From NCBI RefSeq assembly GCF_900109935.1, contig NZ_FOBV01000007.1:62001-126000 (forward strand): a stretch of DNA of 64,000 nt, in the 5' to 3' direction. Position 1 is the stretch's first letter. Every line of letters begins with the position of its first letter. Positions 17,244 through 25,397 of the stretch are shown in pieces. This stretch comes from Chryseobacterium taichungense. GTDB taxonomy: Bacteria; Bacteroidota; Bacteroidia; Flavobacteriales; Weeksellaceae. A program made the position numbers and the translations under genes. The notes beneath the pieces were generated by a model. That model had not been told where the DNA came from, made no database searches, and saw only the letters and a program-made list of their open reading frames with translations.

Positions 17244-18779
17244 ATGTCTGAAATTGAGAATCTGCAAACTCAAAACATAAAAAATAATCCAAAGATCATG
17301 AAAGCCTGGGCGGTTTACGACTGGGCCAATTCGGTGTATTCTTTAGTGATTACTTCTACTATTTTCCCAATATACTATTCTATTCTTACCACTGCGTATG
17401 AAAAGAAAGAATATGTACAGGAAACAAAATCCTATATTGATGTTCCGGTGAGGCACATGATCACGATTTTCGGAAAAGAATATCAGCCTGATGCTGTCTA
17501 TGGATATTCACTCACAATCTCTTTCTTTATCGTGGTTTTATTATCACCATTTCTGTCTTCATTAGCAGATACGATCGGGAATAAGAAATCGTTCTTACAG
17601 TTTTTCTGTTATTTGGGAGCAACTTCATGTATGGGATTAGCAATGTTTACAGGAATGCACAATGTCTTTCTGGGTTTACTTTTCAGCATTACAGCAAGTG
17701 TAGGTTTCTGGGGAAGTCTTGTATTTTATAATTCATTCCTTCCGGATATCGCTACCCGTGATAAGCAGGATGCACTTTCTGCGAAAGGCTATGTTTACGG
17801 ATATATTGGTTCTGTCGTTTTGGTTATTATTTGCCTGCTGTTAATTCAGGTTGTGGCCAAAGGAAATCCTGAAAAACAGTTATTGTTTACCAGAGTAAGT
17901 TTCTTATTAACAGGAGCTTGGTGGTTTGGTTTTTCACAATATACTTTCAAGCATTTACCCCAGTTTGGAGACGTGAAGGAAAAGCTTCCAAAAGATCTGG
18001 TATTGTTAAATTATAAAAACATATTTAAAAAACACGAAGAGCAGGGTGGCTTTTTTGAGGTTTTAAAGGACAATCTTTGTTTCTATAAAGATATTGGGAA
18101 AGAAAGTTTTAATGAGCTTTTTAAAGTAGGAAAAGAACTTTTTAAACACAGAAATCTGAAGTTTTTCTTGTCAAGTTTTTTCTTTTACAGTGTAGGAATG
18201 CAGACGATCTTCCTGATGGCTACTTTATTTGGTAAAAGCGAAATTAACCTTCCTCAGGATAAATTAATCGGAACTTTATTGGTAATTCAGATTGAAGCGA
18301 TTATCGGGGCGGTAATTTTTTCCAGATTATCAAGAAAAATAGGGAATAAAAATGTGATCTCCATCGCTGTTATATTATGGATTGTTGCATGTATTTGGGC
18401 ATATTTCCTTAATAAGGAAAATCCTACAGTTGAATATCAGTTTTATGGTGTGGCAGCTGTAGTAGGTTTGGTGATGGGAGGTCTTCAGGCTATGTCGAGA
18501 TCTACATATTCCAAGCTTTTACCGGAAAACTCTATGGAAAATACTACATTTTTCAGTTTTTATGATGTGCTGGAAAAAATAGCGATTATTGTTGGAACAT
18601 TTGTTTTTGCATTATTTATCGATAAATATGATTCCTTAAAAGAGATTTTCGCTAAAATAGATATCATACTGCCATCTGCTTCAGGAATGAGGTTTGCAGC
18701 ATTTTCAATGGCAATTTTCTTCTTCGTAGGTTTAATTCTTATAAGATTTTTAAAGCTTACTCCACCGAAAAATAATTAG
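17244..18779 (+). CDS. MFS transporter of the UMF1/Atg22-like family
   Basis: 511 residues from ATG 17244. About 12 membrane segments, with the UMF1-type opening KAWAVYDWANSVYSLVITST and GGLQAMSRSTYSKLLPE in the second half. A long hydrophilic insert at about 250-300 sits between the two six-helix halves. Substrates in bacteria are unknown; yeast Atg22 exports vacuolar amino acids. The start at 17244 is preferred over an in-frame ATG at 17223, which overlaps the -7 box. A strong terminator follows. Confidence 0.85.
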   Translation: MSEIENLQTQNIKNNPKIMKAWAVYDWANSVYSLVITSTIFPIYYSILTTAYEKKEYVQETKSYIDVPVRHMITIFGKEYQPDAVYGYSLTISFFIVVLLSPFLSSLADTIGNKKSFLQFFCYLGATSCMGLAMFTGMHNVFLGLLFSITASVGFWGSLVFYNSFLPDIATRDKQDALSAKGYVYGYIGSVVLVIICLLLIQVVAKGNPEKQLLFTRVSFLLTGAWWFGFSQYTFKHLPQFGDVKEKLPKDLVLLNYKNIFKKHEEQGGFFEVLKDNLCFYKDIGKESFNELFKVGKELFKHRNLKFFLSSFFFYSVGMQTIFLMATLFGKSEINLPQDKLIGTLLVIQIEAIIGAVIFSRLSRKIGNKNVISIAVILWIVACIWAYFLNKENPTVEYQFYGVAAVVGLVMGGLQAMSRSTYSKLLPENSMENTTFFSFYDVLEKIAIIVGTFVFALFIDKYDSLKEIFAKIDIILPSASGMRFAAFSMAIFFFVGLILIRFLKLTPPKNN

Positions 18780-18798
18780 ACAAAATATTCACGATAAT

Positions 18799-18827
18799 AA
18801 GACGCTCATGGAAGCGTCTTTTTTTAT
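18799..18827 (+). terminator. Rho-independent terminator after the UMF1 gene
   Basis: AAGACGCT pairs with AGCGTCTT around CATGGA and is followed by a T run. Confidence 0.85.
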
Positions 18828-19005
18828 GTTGCTTTATAGTTTTTTAATATTTTAGCTATAATTAAATAATGATTATTTCAGGCTTTTTTATTAACTTTAA
18901 TATAAAATAACAACTTTTTACAATATTTAAAAAAAGACAGTTTGCTTAATGTTAAAATATGTTAGAATTCGGCGCGGGTTTTGCTCATATTCAACAGAAT
19001 AATTT

Positions 19006-19013
19006 TACATTTG
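19006..19013 (+). promoter_or_regulatory. Promoter for the mevalonate kinase gene
   Basis: TACATTTG is a perfect TAnnTTTG; a TTTG at 19080 minus 100 (18980-18983) lies 22 bp upstream and serves as the -33 element. Confidence 0.6.
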
Positions 19014-19034
19014 CAAAAAATTTATTTACATTAA

Positions 19035-19961
19035 ATGACAAACCCACTATTTTACGCGAAAATTCTTTTGTTCGGAGAATATGGAATCATTGAAGATTCC
19101 CAAGGTTTGACATTACCTTATAGTTTTTATAAAGGTACCCTCAAGTTTTCATCATTAGATTCCGAATTTGAAAAAAAATCTAATGAACACCTTCAAAATT
19201 ATGCCGGCTATTTGGAAAATCTGGAGCTTCCGCAAACTTTTGAATTAAATGTTTCAAAGTTTAAAGAAGAGATTTCTTCAGGGCTATTTTTCGACAGCAA
19301 TATTCCGCAGGGATATGGAGTAGGCAGTTCAGGTGCACTCGTAGCAGCTATTTTTGAACGATATTCTATTTCAAAACATGAGCCGGAAAACATTTCAAAG
19401 GACGAATTAAAAAATCTGAGACATGTTTTTGGTTTAATGGAAAGCTATTTCCATGGTAAAAGTTCTGGAATAGACCCATTAATCTGTTATATGAATCTCC
19501 CAATTCTTATCGAAAGCAAAGAAAGTGTCGATAAAGTTGCGATTCCTGCAAGTGAAGCTGGGAAAGGTGCTATTTTCCTTATTGATTCCGGCATGACTGG
19601 CGAAACAGGGCCAATGGTACAGATTTTCTTCGAAAAAATGAAAACTGAAGGTTTCAGAAAAACGTTGAAAGAAGAATTCATACGCTATAATAATGCTTGT
19701 ATTGATGCATTTTTGAAAAAAGATATGAATCCTTTCTTCAGAAATCTAAAAAAACTTTCGCACTGGGCATATGAACACTTCCGTCCGATGATTCCGGAAA
19801 GTCTTTTTAATGTATGGAAAAAAGGACTGGATTCTAATGCTTATTATTTAAAGCTCTGCGGAAGCGGTGGCGGTGGTTATATTTTAGGTTTTACCAAAGA
19901 TTACGAGAAAGCAGAAAAAATGCTTGACGGCTTCAATAAAGAAGTGATTTACAGATTCTAA
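19035..19961 (+). CDS. GHMP kinase, probable mevalonate kinase
   Basis: 308 residues. The GHMP signature includes AKILLFGEYGII near the N-terminus, the ATP loop PQGYGVGSSGALVAA (91-105), HGKSSGIDP (140-148, with the catalytic-type Asp) and the GHMP C-terminal motif CGSGGGGYILGF. The layout matches mevalonate kinase, which phosphorylates mevalonate in the isoprenoid pathway used by Flavobacteriia. The UbiA prenyltransferase follows after 10 bp, which supports an isoprenoid role. The other mevalonate genes are not in the window. Confidence 0.82.
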   Translation: MTNPLFYAKILLFGEYGIIEDSQGLTLPYSFYKGTLKFSSLDSEFEKKSNEHLQNYAGYLENLELPQTFELNVSKFKEEISSGLFFDSNIPQGYGVGSSGALVAAIFERYSISKHEPENISKDELKNLRHVFGLMESYFHGKSSGIDPLICYMNLPILIESKESVDKVAIPASEAGKGAIFLIDSGMTGETGPMVQIFFEKMKTEGFRKTLKEEFIRYNNACIDAFLKKDMNPFFRNLKKLSHWAYEHFRPMIPESLFNVWKKGLDSNAYYLKLCGSGGGGYILGFTKDYEKAEKMLDGFNKEVIYRF

Positions 19962-19971
19962 ACTGTTGGAA

Positions 19972-20901
19972 ATGAATTCTGAAAAAGAAAATTTCCAGGA
20001 GAAAAAATATATCAAAAAATCTTTTATTTACAGATTATCACAATTTGTGGGCTTTCTTTTGGGAGCTCGCTTTTTTGTTGCTGCACTTCTTACTTTTGCA
20101 CTGTATGTGTCTACTTTTTTCCTTTTTAATCAGGATGAAAGCTTCAGAAAGTTTGTCTTTGATTTTAAGGTTCACGGAATCATTTTCTGTACAGTACTTA
20201 CGATTTTAGCCGGTGGAATCATCAATCAGTTCTACGATTTTGAAAAGGATCATATTGTAAAGCCCTTCAGAACAAGAATCCAAAGCTTTATCAAGCAAAA
20301 ATATTTTCTTTATGCTTATCTTGTTTTGAGTGTAATTTCTTTGAGTGTAGCATGGATGATCTCACACAAAGTTTTCGTGTTTTTTATTGTCTACCAATTT
20401 TTTATGTGGTTTTACAGTCATAAGCTGAGCCGTATTTTAATTCTCAATAATCTCACTTTTGTAAGCCTTACCTTATACCCTTTCTTCGGAATGATGGTAT
20501 ATTACGAAACATTTTCAAAGAAAGTTCTTTTAATGGCGGTTTTTCTTTTTCTGGTATTGCTATGTATTGATATCGTGAAAGATACTTTAACAAAAAGCGT
20601 AGATAAAGCATTTGGTTATACGACTATTCCCAATTATTTTGACAGTAAGACGGTTAACGGAATTATTGTTTCGTTACTTATAACAACGATGATTGTATCA
20701 ATGAAGCTGATTCTCCGCACAGGAATTTCAGGATTTATGGCTTATTATTTTGCTGTTGGACTTTTTGTCTTTATTCTTTGTATTTATCTCATTATGAACC
20801 ATTTTAGGAAGAACAAATTCCTCACAATCAACATTCTTAGATTTTGGATTTTTTTGGGAATTATTTCCATGTTATTAAGTGGTCTGGAAGGCAAATTATA
20901 G
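19972..20901 (+). CDS. UbiA-family prenyltransferase
   Basis: 309 residues from ATG 19972 (an in-frame TTG at 19966 is the alternative). About eight or nine membrane segments. The first Asp-rich motif is in INQFYDFEKDHI (about residues 83-94) and the second is around DIVKDTLTKSVDK. These bind the prenyl diphosphate through magnesium. Flavobacterial genes next to mevalonate kinase are often annotated as geranylgeranylglycerol-phosphate-type transferases; the acceptor cannot be identified here. Translationally linked to the kinase by the 10-bp gap. Confidence 0.8.
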   Translation: MNSEKENFQEKKYIKKSFIYRLSQFVGFLLGARFFVAALLTFALYVSTFFLFNQDESFRKFVFDFKVHGIIFCTVLTILAGGIINQFYDFEKDHIVKPFRTRIQSFIKQKYFLYAYLVLSVISLSVAWMISHKVFVFFIVYQFFMWFYSHKLSRILILNNLTFVSLTLYPFFGMMVYYETFSKKVLLMAVFLFLVLLCIDIVKDTLTKSVDKAFGYTTIPNYFDSKTVNGIIVSLLITTMIVSMKLILRTGISGFMAYYFAVGLFVFILCIYLIMNHFRKNKFLTINILRFWIFLGIISMLLSGLEGKL

Positions 20902-20933
20902 AGAATTTTCTTTAAAAAAACTAAGGTTATTCT

Positions 20934-20941
20934 TACCTTTG
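20934..20941 (+). promoter_or_regulatory. -7 box for the proline dehydrogenase gene
   Basis: TACCTTTG fits TAnnTTTG, 24 bp before the start codon. Confidence 0.6.
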
Positions 20942-20965
20942 CAGAACCTTAAATTTAAATAAGTA

Positions 20966-22138
20966 ATGCCCATTTTTAACGATACTAAAATCGCATTTGC
21001 AGATAAATCTGATGCACAGTTAAGAAAAGCGTATTGGATGTTCAAGATGATTGAGCAGCCTTCACTCACCAAAGTAGGAACTTCTGTTCTTAATTTTTCC
21101 GTTCATAATAACTTTCCTTTTGTAACCGGAATTGTAAAAAACACTTTATTTGAGCAGTTTTGCGGCGGTGAAACTCGTGAAGAAAGCATGAAAGTGGTGA
21201 AACAGTTATTCAAGAGAGGCGTAGGAAGTATTTTCGATTATTCCATTGAAGGTAAGGAAGATGAGGAAACATTTGATGCTGTCTGTAGAGAGATTAAAGA
21301 TATCGTAAAATTTTCTGTTGGAAACCCGGCGATTCCTTTTATTGTTTTTAAACCTACCGCTTTCGGAAGAATTGATCTTTATGAAGCTGTTGGCAACAAT
21401 AGAGAATTGACTTCAAGCCAGAAGGAAGAATGGCAAAGAGTCATTAAAAGATTTGATGAGGTTTGTCAATTATGCCACGAAAATGATAAAAAAGTAATGG
21501 TGGATGCTGAAGAAACCTGGATGCAGGATGCCGCAGATCACCTTTGCGAAGAAATGATGGAAAAATACAATCAGGAAAAACCGATCGTTTGGAATACCAT
21601 CCAAATGTACCGCACCGGAAGATTAGAGTATATGGAAGAACATCTTCAGAGAGCAAGGGAAAAAGGATATTTTATTGGCTATAAAATCGTTCGTGGTGCT
21701 TACATGGAAAAGGAAAGAGCGAGAGCTGCAGAAAAAGGCTATCCTGACCCGATACAGCCGAATAAGGAAGCTTCTGATAAAAATTATAATGCAGGAATTG
21801 ATTTTGTGATGAATCACCTCGATAAAGTTTCAGCATTTTTTGGAACGCATAATGAAATTTCTTCCGAGCTTGTCATGGATAAGATGAAGGATAAAAGCCT
21901 TGAAAATGGCAATCTTCATGTCTATTTCGGACAGCTTTACGGGATGAGTGATAATATTACTTTTTACCTTTCAGATAAAGGATATAACGTGGCAAAATAC
22001 CTTCCGTACGGACCTGTAAAAGATGTTGTTCCGTACCTGACAAGAAGAGCTCAGGAAAATACTTCTGTTGCCGGTCAGACCGGGAGAGAGCTTGGTCTTA
22101 TTAAAAAAGAACTTGATAGGAGAAAAAATAGCAGATAA
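20966..22138 (+). CDS. Proline dehydrogenase
   Basis: Monofunctional, FAD-dependent enzyme of 390 residues that oxidises proline to pyrroline-5-carboxylate and passes electrons to the quinone pool. PRODH barrel motifs are visible: MVDAEETWMQ, the YKIVRGAYMEKER segment, GTHNEIS, and the C-terminal GPVKDVVPYLTRRAQEN with the substrate-binding arginines. The separate P5C dehydrogenase is not in the window. The gene is convergent with the XRE regulator. Confidence 0.93.
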   Translation: MPIFNDTKIAFADKSDAQLRKAYWMFKMIEQPSLTKVGTSVLNFSVHNNFPFVTGIVKNTLFEQFCGGETREESMKVVKQLFKRGVGSIFDYSIEGKEDEETFDAVCREIKDIVKFSVGNPAIPFIVFKPTAFGRIDLYEAVGNNRELTSSQKEEWQRVIKRFDEVCQLCHENDKKVMVDAEETWMQDAADHLCEEMMEKYNQEKPIVWNTIQMYRTGRLEYMEEHLQRAREKGYFIGYKIVRGAYMEKERARAAEKGYPDPIQPNKEASDKNYNAGIDFVMNHLDKVSAFFGTHNEISSELVMDKMKDKSLENGNLHVYFGQLYGMSDNITFYLSDKGYNVAKYLPYGPVKDVVPYLTRRAQENTSVAGQTGRELGLIKKELDRRKNSR

Positions 22139-22163
22139 TTTTCTGTTTTAAAAATATTGATAG

Positions 22164-22190
22164 AACCTTGCAGATTGCAAGGTTTTTTTA
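22164..22190 (+). terminator. Rho-independent terminator after proline dehydrogenase
   Basis: AACCTTGCA pairs with TGCAAGGTT around GAT and is followed by T7. Confidence 0.85.
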
Positions 22191-22214
22191 TGTGCTATAT
22201 TTCTGGAACACCTT

Positions 22215-22763
22215 TTATGGCTCAAAACTTTCGAATTTGCCATTTTCGTAGAAAATTACAATACGTTTTATTGTACTTCCTTGATTTTCAGAAGTTTGTT
22301 TTAAATTTGCAGGATTATAATTTTCTAATCGCTGAGAATCGTTTATTTTTTCTTGTCCTTTACTTTGGTGTGATATAAACGATTCTCCGGGAGTTTCTTT
22401 TACCGGTATAATTTCATTTTCATCTGCTCCAAAATCATCATCTTCATTCATCATTGTAAAAAGATCGGGAAGAGATGTTGGTTTAGACTTTTCCTCATCT
22501 GCCAACTTCGGCGATTTATCTTCTGTTACTTTAATCTCAGGTAAATCAGATTTGAGCATTTGTCCTTCACCTGTCACGAGCCAGTCCCAGAGAATTTCAG
22601 GAAAACGTGACTTTATTTTAATGATAAATTCCAGAGATGGTTTATTCCTTCCAGAGGTAACATGAGAAATAGAAGATCGCTGCACATCAATCTCATCAGC
22701 AAACTCAGAAGGGGTAAGTCCTGAATAGTCGATAACCTTGGAAATTCTTTCATTTAAACTCAT
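22215..22763 (-). CDS. XRE-family transcriptional regulator
   Basis: 182 residues. The HTH_3/XRE domain occupies about residues 4-65 (LTPSEFADEIDVQRSSISHV then GRNKPSLEFIIKI). The remainder is hydrophilic and low in complexity, with acidic and Lys/Ser-rich segments, and no sensor domain is recognised; the end is FENGKFESFEP. Its -7 box (22788-22795) lies inside the palindrome TTTACAAATGTAAA at 22784-22797, so autorepression is plausible. It is transcribed away from the 0.8-kb noncoding region rich in the same TTTACA motif. Confidence 0.88.
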   Translation of the reverse strand: MSLNERISKVIDYSGLTPSEFADEIDVQRSSISHVTSGRNKPSLEFIIKIKSRFPEILWDWLVTGEGQMLKSDLPEIKVTEDKSPKLADEEKSKPTSLPDLFTMMNEDDDFGADENEIIPVKETPGESFISHQSKGQEKINDSQRLENYNPANLKQTSENQGSTIKRIVIFYENGKFESFEP

Positions 22764-22783
22764 AAACTATGCTTTACAATCAC

Positions 22784-22797
22784 TTTACAAATGTAAA
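22784..22797 (-). promoter_or_regulatory. Promoter and putative operator of the XRE gene
   Basis: TTTACA-AA-TGTAAA is a palindrome with a 2-bp spacer. It contains the minus-strand -7 box TACATTTG (22795-22788), 25 bp before the XRE start. This overlap is what an autorepressor site would look like. Confidence 0.5.
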
Positions 22798-22845
22798 AAT
22801 AAAATTTACAATTGAAAAATACAAAAGTAAACAATATTAAATTTT

Positions 22846-22859
22846 ATTTGTATACAAAT
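22846..22859. repeat. Perfect 14-bp palindrome ATTTGTATACAAAT
   Basis: Perfect inverted repeat with no spacer, 83 bp before the XRE start on its upstream side. Likely a protein-binding site, perhaps for the XRE product; this is inference. Confidence 0.5.
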
Positions 22860-23563
22860 GTTAATTCATAACGCACTTATTTTCAAAATATTATATTAAA
22901 AGCAATATGATGCAAGATTTTTTATTTAACAAACTTTCAACATCTCTCAATAAAACTCTTTAAGCTTCAAGTAATACATGAAGTAAACTAATTAATAATT
23001 AATTAATCATATTTTACAATTGTTTTACCTATATTCATAGGCAATAGCAGTCTTTAAAAGACAAAATGGGGTAGGGTTGTTGTAAATATCTGATAAACCG
23101 ATAAATCACTTTTAAATGGTCTTATTTTAAAAATTGAAATATGTGTAGAGTGCTATTAACAGGGGATCTTAGCAATACTATTTAATATTAAATCAACACA
23201 GGGATTTCATTTATTAAATAGAAGTTAGATTTCTAATAATGGGTAAAATATTATTCAAAAAACGAATTTAAACTTCTAAATTATCAACAATTTACATTTG
23301 TATATTGCATTGTATTTCAAATTTTCCACAGCTAAACTTGTTTAACAGAATTACGAGCAAATGTCAAAAACTATTGTTTTATGGTATTAAAGTAATATTC
23401 AAATTAGTATTTAGATAAAACATATAAATAGTTCACTTTTAAATATATAGATATTTAATATTAAATTATTATTAATCCACAATTTTATCCACAGACATTT
23501 TGACAGTTTACAATGTTTAACATAATTACAAATGTTAATTTTATTATTTGTTGAAAAATTGAT

Positions 23564-23571
23564 TAAATTTG
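23564..23571 (+). promoter_or_regulatory. -7 box for the M14 peptidase gene
   Basis: TAAATTTG matches TAnnTTTG and lies 21 bp before the ATG at 23593. Confidence 0.5.
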
Positions 23572-23592
23572 ACTCTTGTAAATTATTACACA

Positions 23593-24702
23593 ATGAATTT
23601 TGAACAGATTTATCAGTCGAATCCTAATTTCCCATATCGTTATATTTCCCCGGAAAAATTATTTTCTTACTTACAGACGAATTACAGCGATTATATTCAA
23701 GAGATTGGAACATCATATTTGGAAAAGCCTCTTTATCAATTCTCAATAGGAAATGGGAATATTAATGTACTTGCCTGGTCGCAGATGCACGGAAATGAAT
23801 CAAATGCTACCCATGCAATGCTTGATCTGTTATTTACATTGGATAAAGCTTCTGTACTAAAAGCCGAACTGTTTGATAAAATAAAGCTCGATTTTATTTT
23901 CATGCTAAACCCTGACGGGTCTGAAAAATGGACAAGATTAAACGCTTCTGAGATCGATCTCAACAGAGACTTTCACAATGAAGCGAGTAAGGAGATCATT
24001 ATTTTAAAAGAAACTGTTTTAAAGAAAAAATATGACTATGCTCTGAATCTTCACGAGCAGAGAACGATTTTTACAACAGATGGAATTCATCCTGCTACAT
24101 TATCATTTTTGGCACCTTCAGAAAACGTTGAACGTACCGTTACTGAAAACAGAAAGAAATGTATGGCTGTAATTGCTGATATTTATAACCATTTGAAAGA
24201 AATAATCCCGAACCAGATCGGGAGATATTCTGACGAATTTTACCCTACATCTACGGGTGATAATTTCATCAAGGCCGGAATGCCAACGATTCTTTTCGAA
24301 GGCGGACATTTTGTTGATGATTACACCAGAAAAGGAACACGGAAGTATTACACCATTGCTTTATATTATGCATTGAAAGCGATTGGCGAACTTAATTCCA
24401 GTACAGAGAACTGGGAAACATATCTGGAAATTCCTGAGAATAAAGAGACCCATTATGATATTATTTACCGAAATGTAAAGCTAAATACCGATCATGAATG
24501 TGTATTGGATATTGCGGTACAGTATGCTGAAATAAAAGAAGAAGAAAAAGACGATATCTCGTTTATCCCTTTTGTTAAGGAAGTGGGAGATGTTAAGAAA
24601 CGAAAAGGATGGCAGGAAATAGACTGCACGGGCAAAAGATTTGTTTCTCCTACCAAATATCCAAAGCTTGATACAGAAGTAAATTTTACAATAGAAGATT
24701 AA
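23593..24702 (+). CDS. M14-family zinc carboxypeptidase-like protein
   Basis: 370 residues from ATG 23593. The zinc ligands fit M14: HGNES (His66, Glu69) and His154 in LNLHEQRT. The substrate motif NPDGSEKWTRLNASEIDLNRDF (108-129) is classical, and Glu236 in ILFEGGHF is the catalytic base. No signal peptide is visible, so it is probably cytoplasmic, unlike digestive M14 enzymes. A possible role is peptide or peptidoglycan-fragment trimming; the substrate is not predictable. The C-terminal 110 residues are an extra domain with no recognised family. Confidence 0.85.
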   Translation: MNFEQIYQSNPNFPYRYISPEKLFSYLQTNYSDYIQEIGTSYLEKPLYQFSIGNGNINVLAWSQMHGNESNATHAMLDLLFTLDKASVLKAELFDKIKLDFIFMLNPDGSEKWTRLNASEIDLNRDFHNEASKEIIILKETVLKKKYDYALNLHEQRTIFTTDGIHPATLSFLAPSENVERTVTENRKKCMAVIADIYNHLKEIIPNQIGRYSDEFYPTSTGDNFIKAGMPTILFEGGHFVDDYTRKGTRKYYTIALYYALKAIGELNSSTENWETYLEIPENKETHYDIIYRNVKLNTDHECVLDIAVQYAEIKEEEKDDISFIPFVKEVGDVKKRKGWQEIDCTGKRFVSPTKYPKLDTEVNFTIED

Positions 24703-24703
24703 A

Positions 24704-24727
24704 AAAGCGGAACATCGGTTCCGCTTT
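24704..24727. terminator. Bidirectional terminator between the M14 and DUF4920 genes
   Basis: AAAGCGGAAC pairs with GTTCCGCTTT around ATCG. A-rich left and T-rich right flanks allow use from both converging genes. Confidence 0.7.
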
Positions 24728-24790
24728 AGTTTTATGCTGATAGCTCTTAATTTTTAAATTAAAAGCTATAAGTGTTTTAAATAACAGTTT

Positions 24791-25300
24791 TTAGTTAACC
24801 ACCTTAATTCCGTTGGCTACAAATCTGATCTCTTCTTTTGGAGTGGTAATAGCATCAATTTCAGACTGAGGTTTTTTGGCATCTTCCGCATAATGCTTTT
24901 GTTCATCTACAGAAGTTACTTTTCTTTCTGCACTACCTTCTAATACTACATTTTTACCTTTCAAAGCAGTTGGAACGAAGAAAGCGTAATCTTTCATTTT
25001 AACAAAGAACTGAGAATTGTCTTCCGTCTGAATTGTCAGCCAGCATCCTTTTTTATCACAAACATCTGTTACCGTCCCTTTTACGGCAACATTTTCGACT
25101 TTCTTATTGTCTTTTTTTAGTTTCTTGCTTAGTTTATCAACGGATATTGCCTTCGATTCCGCATTGGATGCAACACCTCCGCCATAAGTATCACCTACAA
25201 CAGCATTTCCTGCCGGTGGACCGAATTTTTTTGATTCCTGTGCAAAAGCTAAAGTGGAAACACTTACTGTAACTGCCAATAATAATGATTTGAATTTCAT
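24791..25300 (-). CDS. DUF4920 family exported protein
   Basis: 169 residues with a Sec signal peptide ending near LAFAQ (residue 21). The DUF4920 core includes VAVKGTVTDVCDKKGCWLTI and the MKDYAFFVPTALKGKNV segment, which contains an OB-fold-like CXXXGCW motif that may bind metal. It is probably periplasmic. The family function is unknown. It is convergent with the M14 gene and shares the terminator region. Confidence 0.85.
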   Translation of the reverse strand: MKFKSLLLAVTVSVSTLAFAQESKKFGPPAGNAVVGDTYGGGVASNAESKAISVDKLSKKLKKDNKKVENVAVKGTVTDVCDKKGCWLTIQTEDNSQFFVKMKDYAFFVPTALKGKNVVLEGSAERKVTSVDEQKHYAEDAKKPQSEIDAITTPKEEIRFVANGIKVVN

Positions 25301-25397
25301 TTTTTAATATTTTTTCCAAAAATACTAATAAAATCTGAATGATAAATCACTGAAAACTTGATAAAAAGCAGGCCATCTTTCGGACGTAGATTTCTGA

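Larger units (their letters stand above)
22764..23592. other. AT-rich noncoding region with DnaA-box-like sites, possible replication origin
   Basis: About 830 bp without a convincing gene. It has one perfect DnaA box TTATCCACA (23485-23493), three one-mismatch boxes on the same strand (TTATCAACA 23281-23289, TTTTCCACA 23322-23330, TAATCCACA 23473-23481) and a weaker one on the minus strand (23550-23558). Very AT-rich tracts flank them (for example 23395-23475). Seven TTTACA-[AT][AT]TG-like motifs are spread across it, and a 14-bp perfect palindrome ATTTGTATACAAAT lies at 22846-22859. Against an origin, the flanking genes do not switch strand here. Confidence 0.4.

Noticed and set aside
22764..23592. 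Definite oriC
   Set aside because: DnaA-box content is suggestive, but gene strand does not switch here and no skew could be calculated; kept only as a low-confidence candidate.
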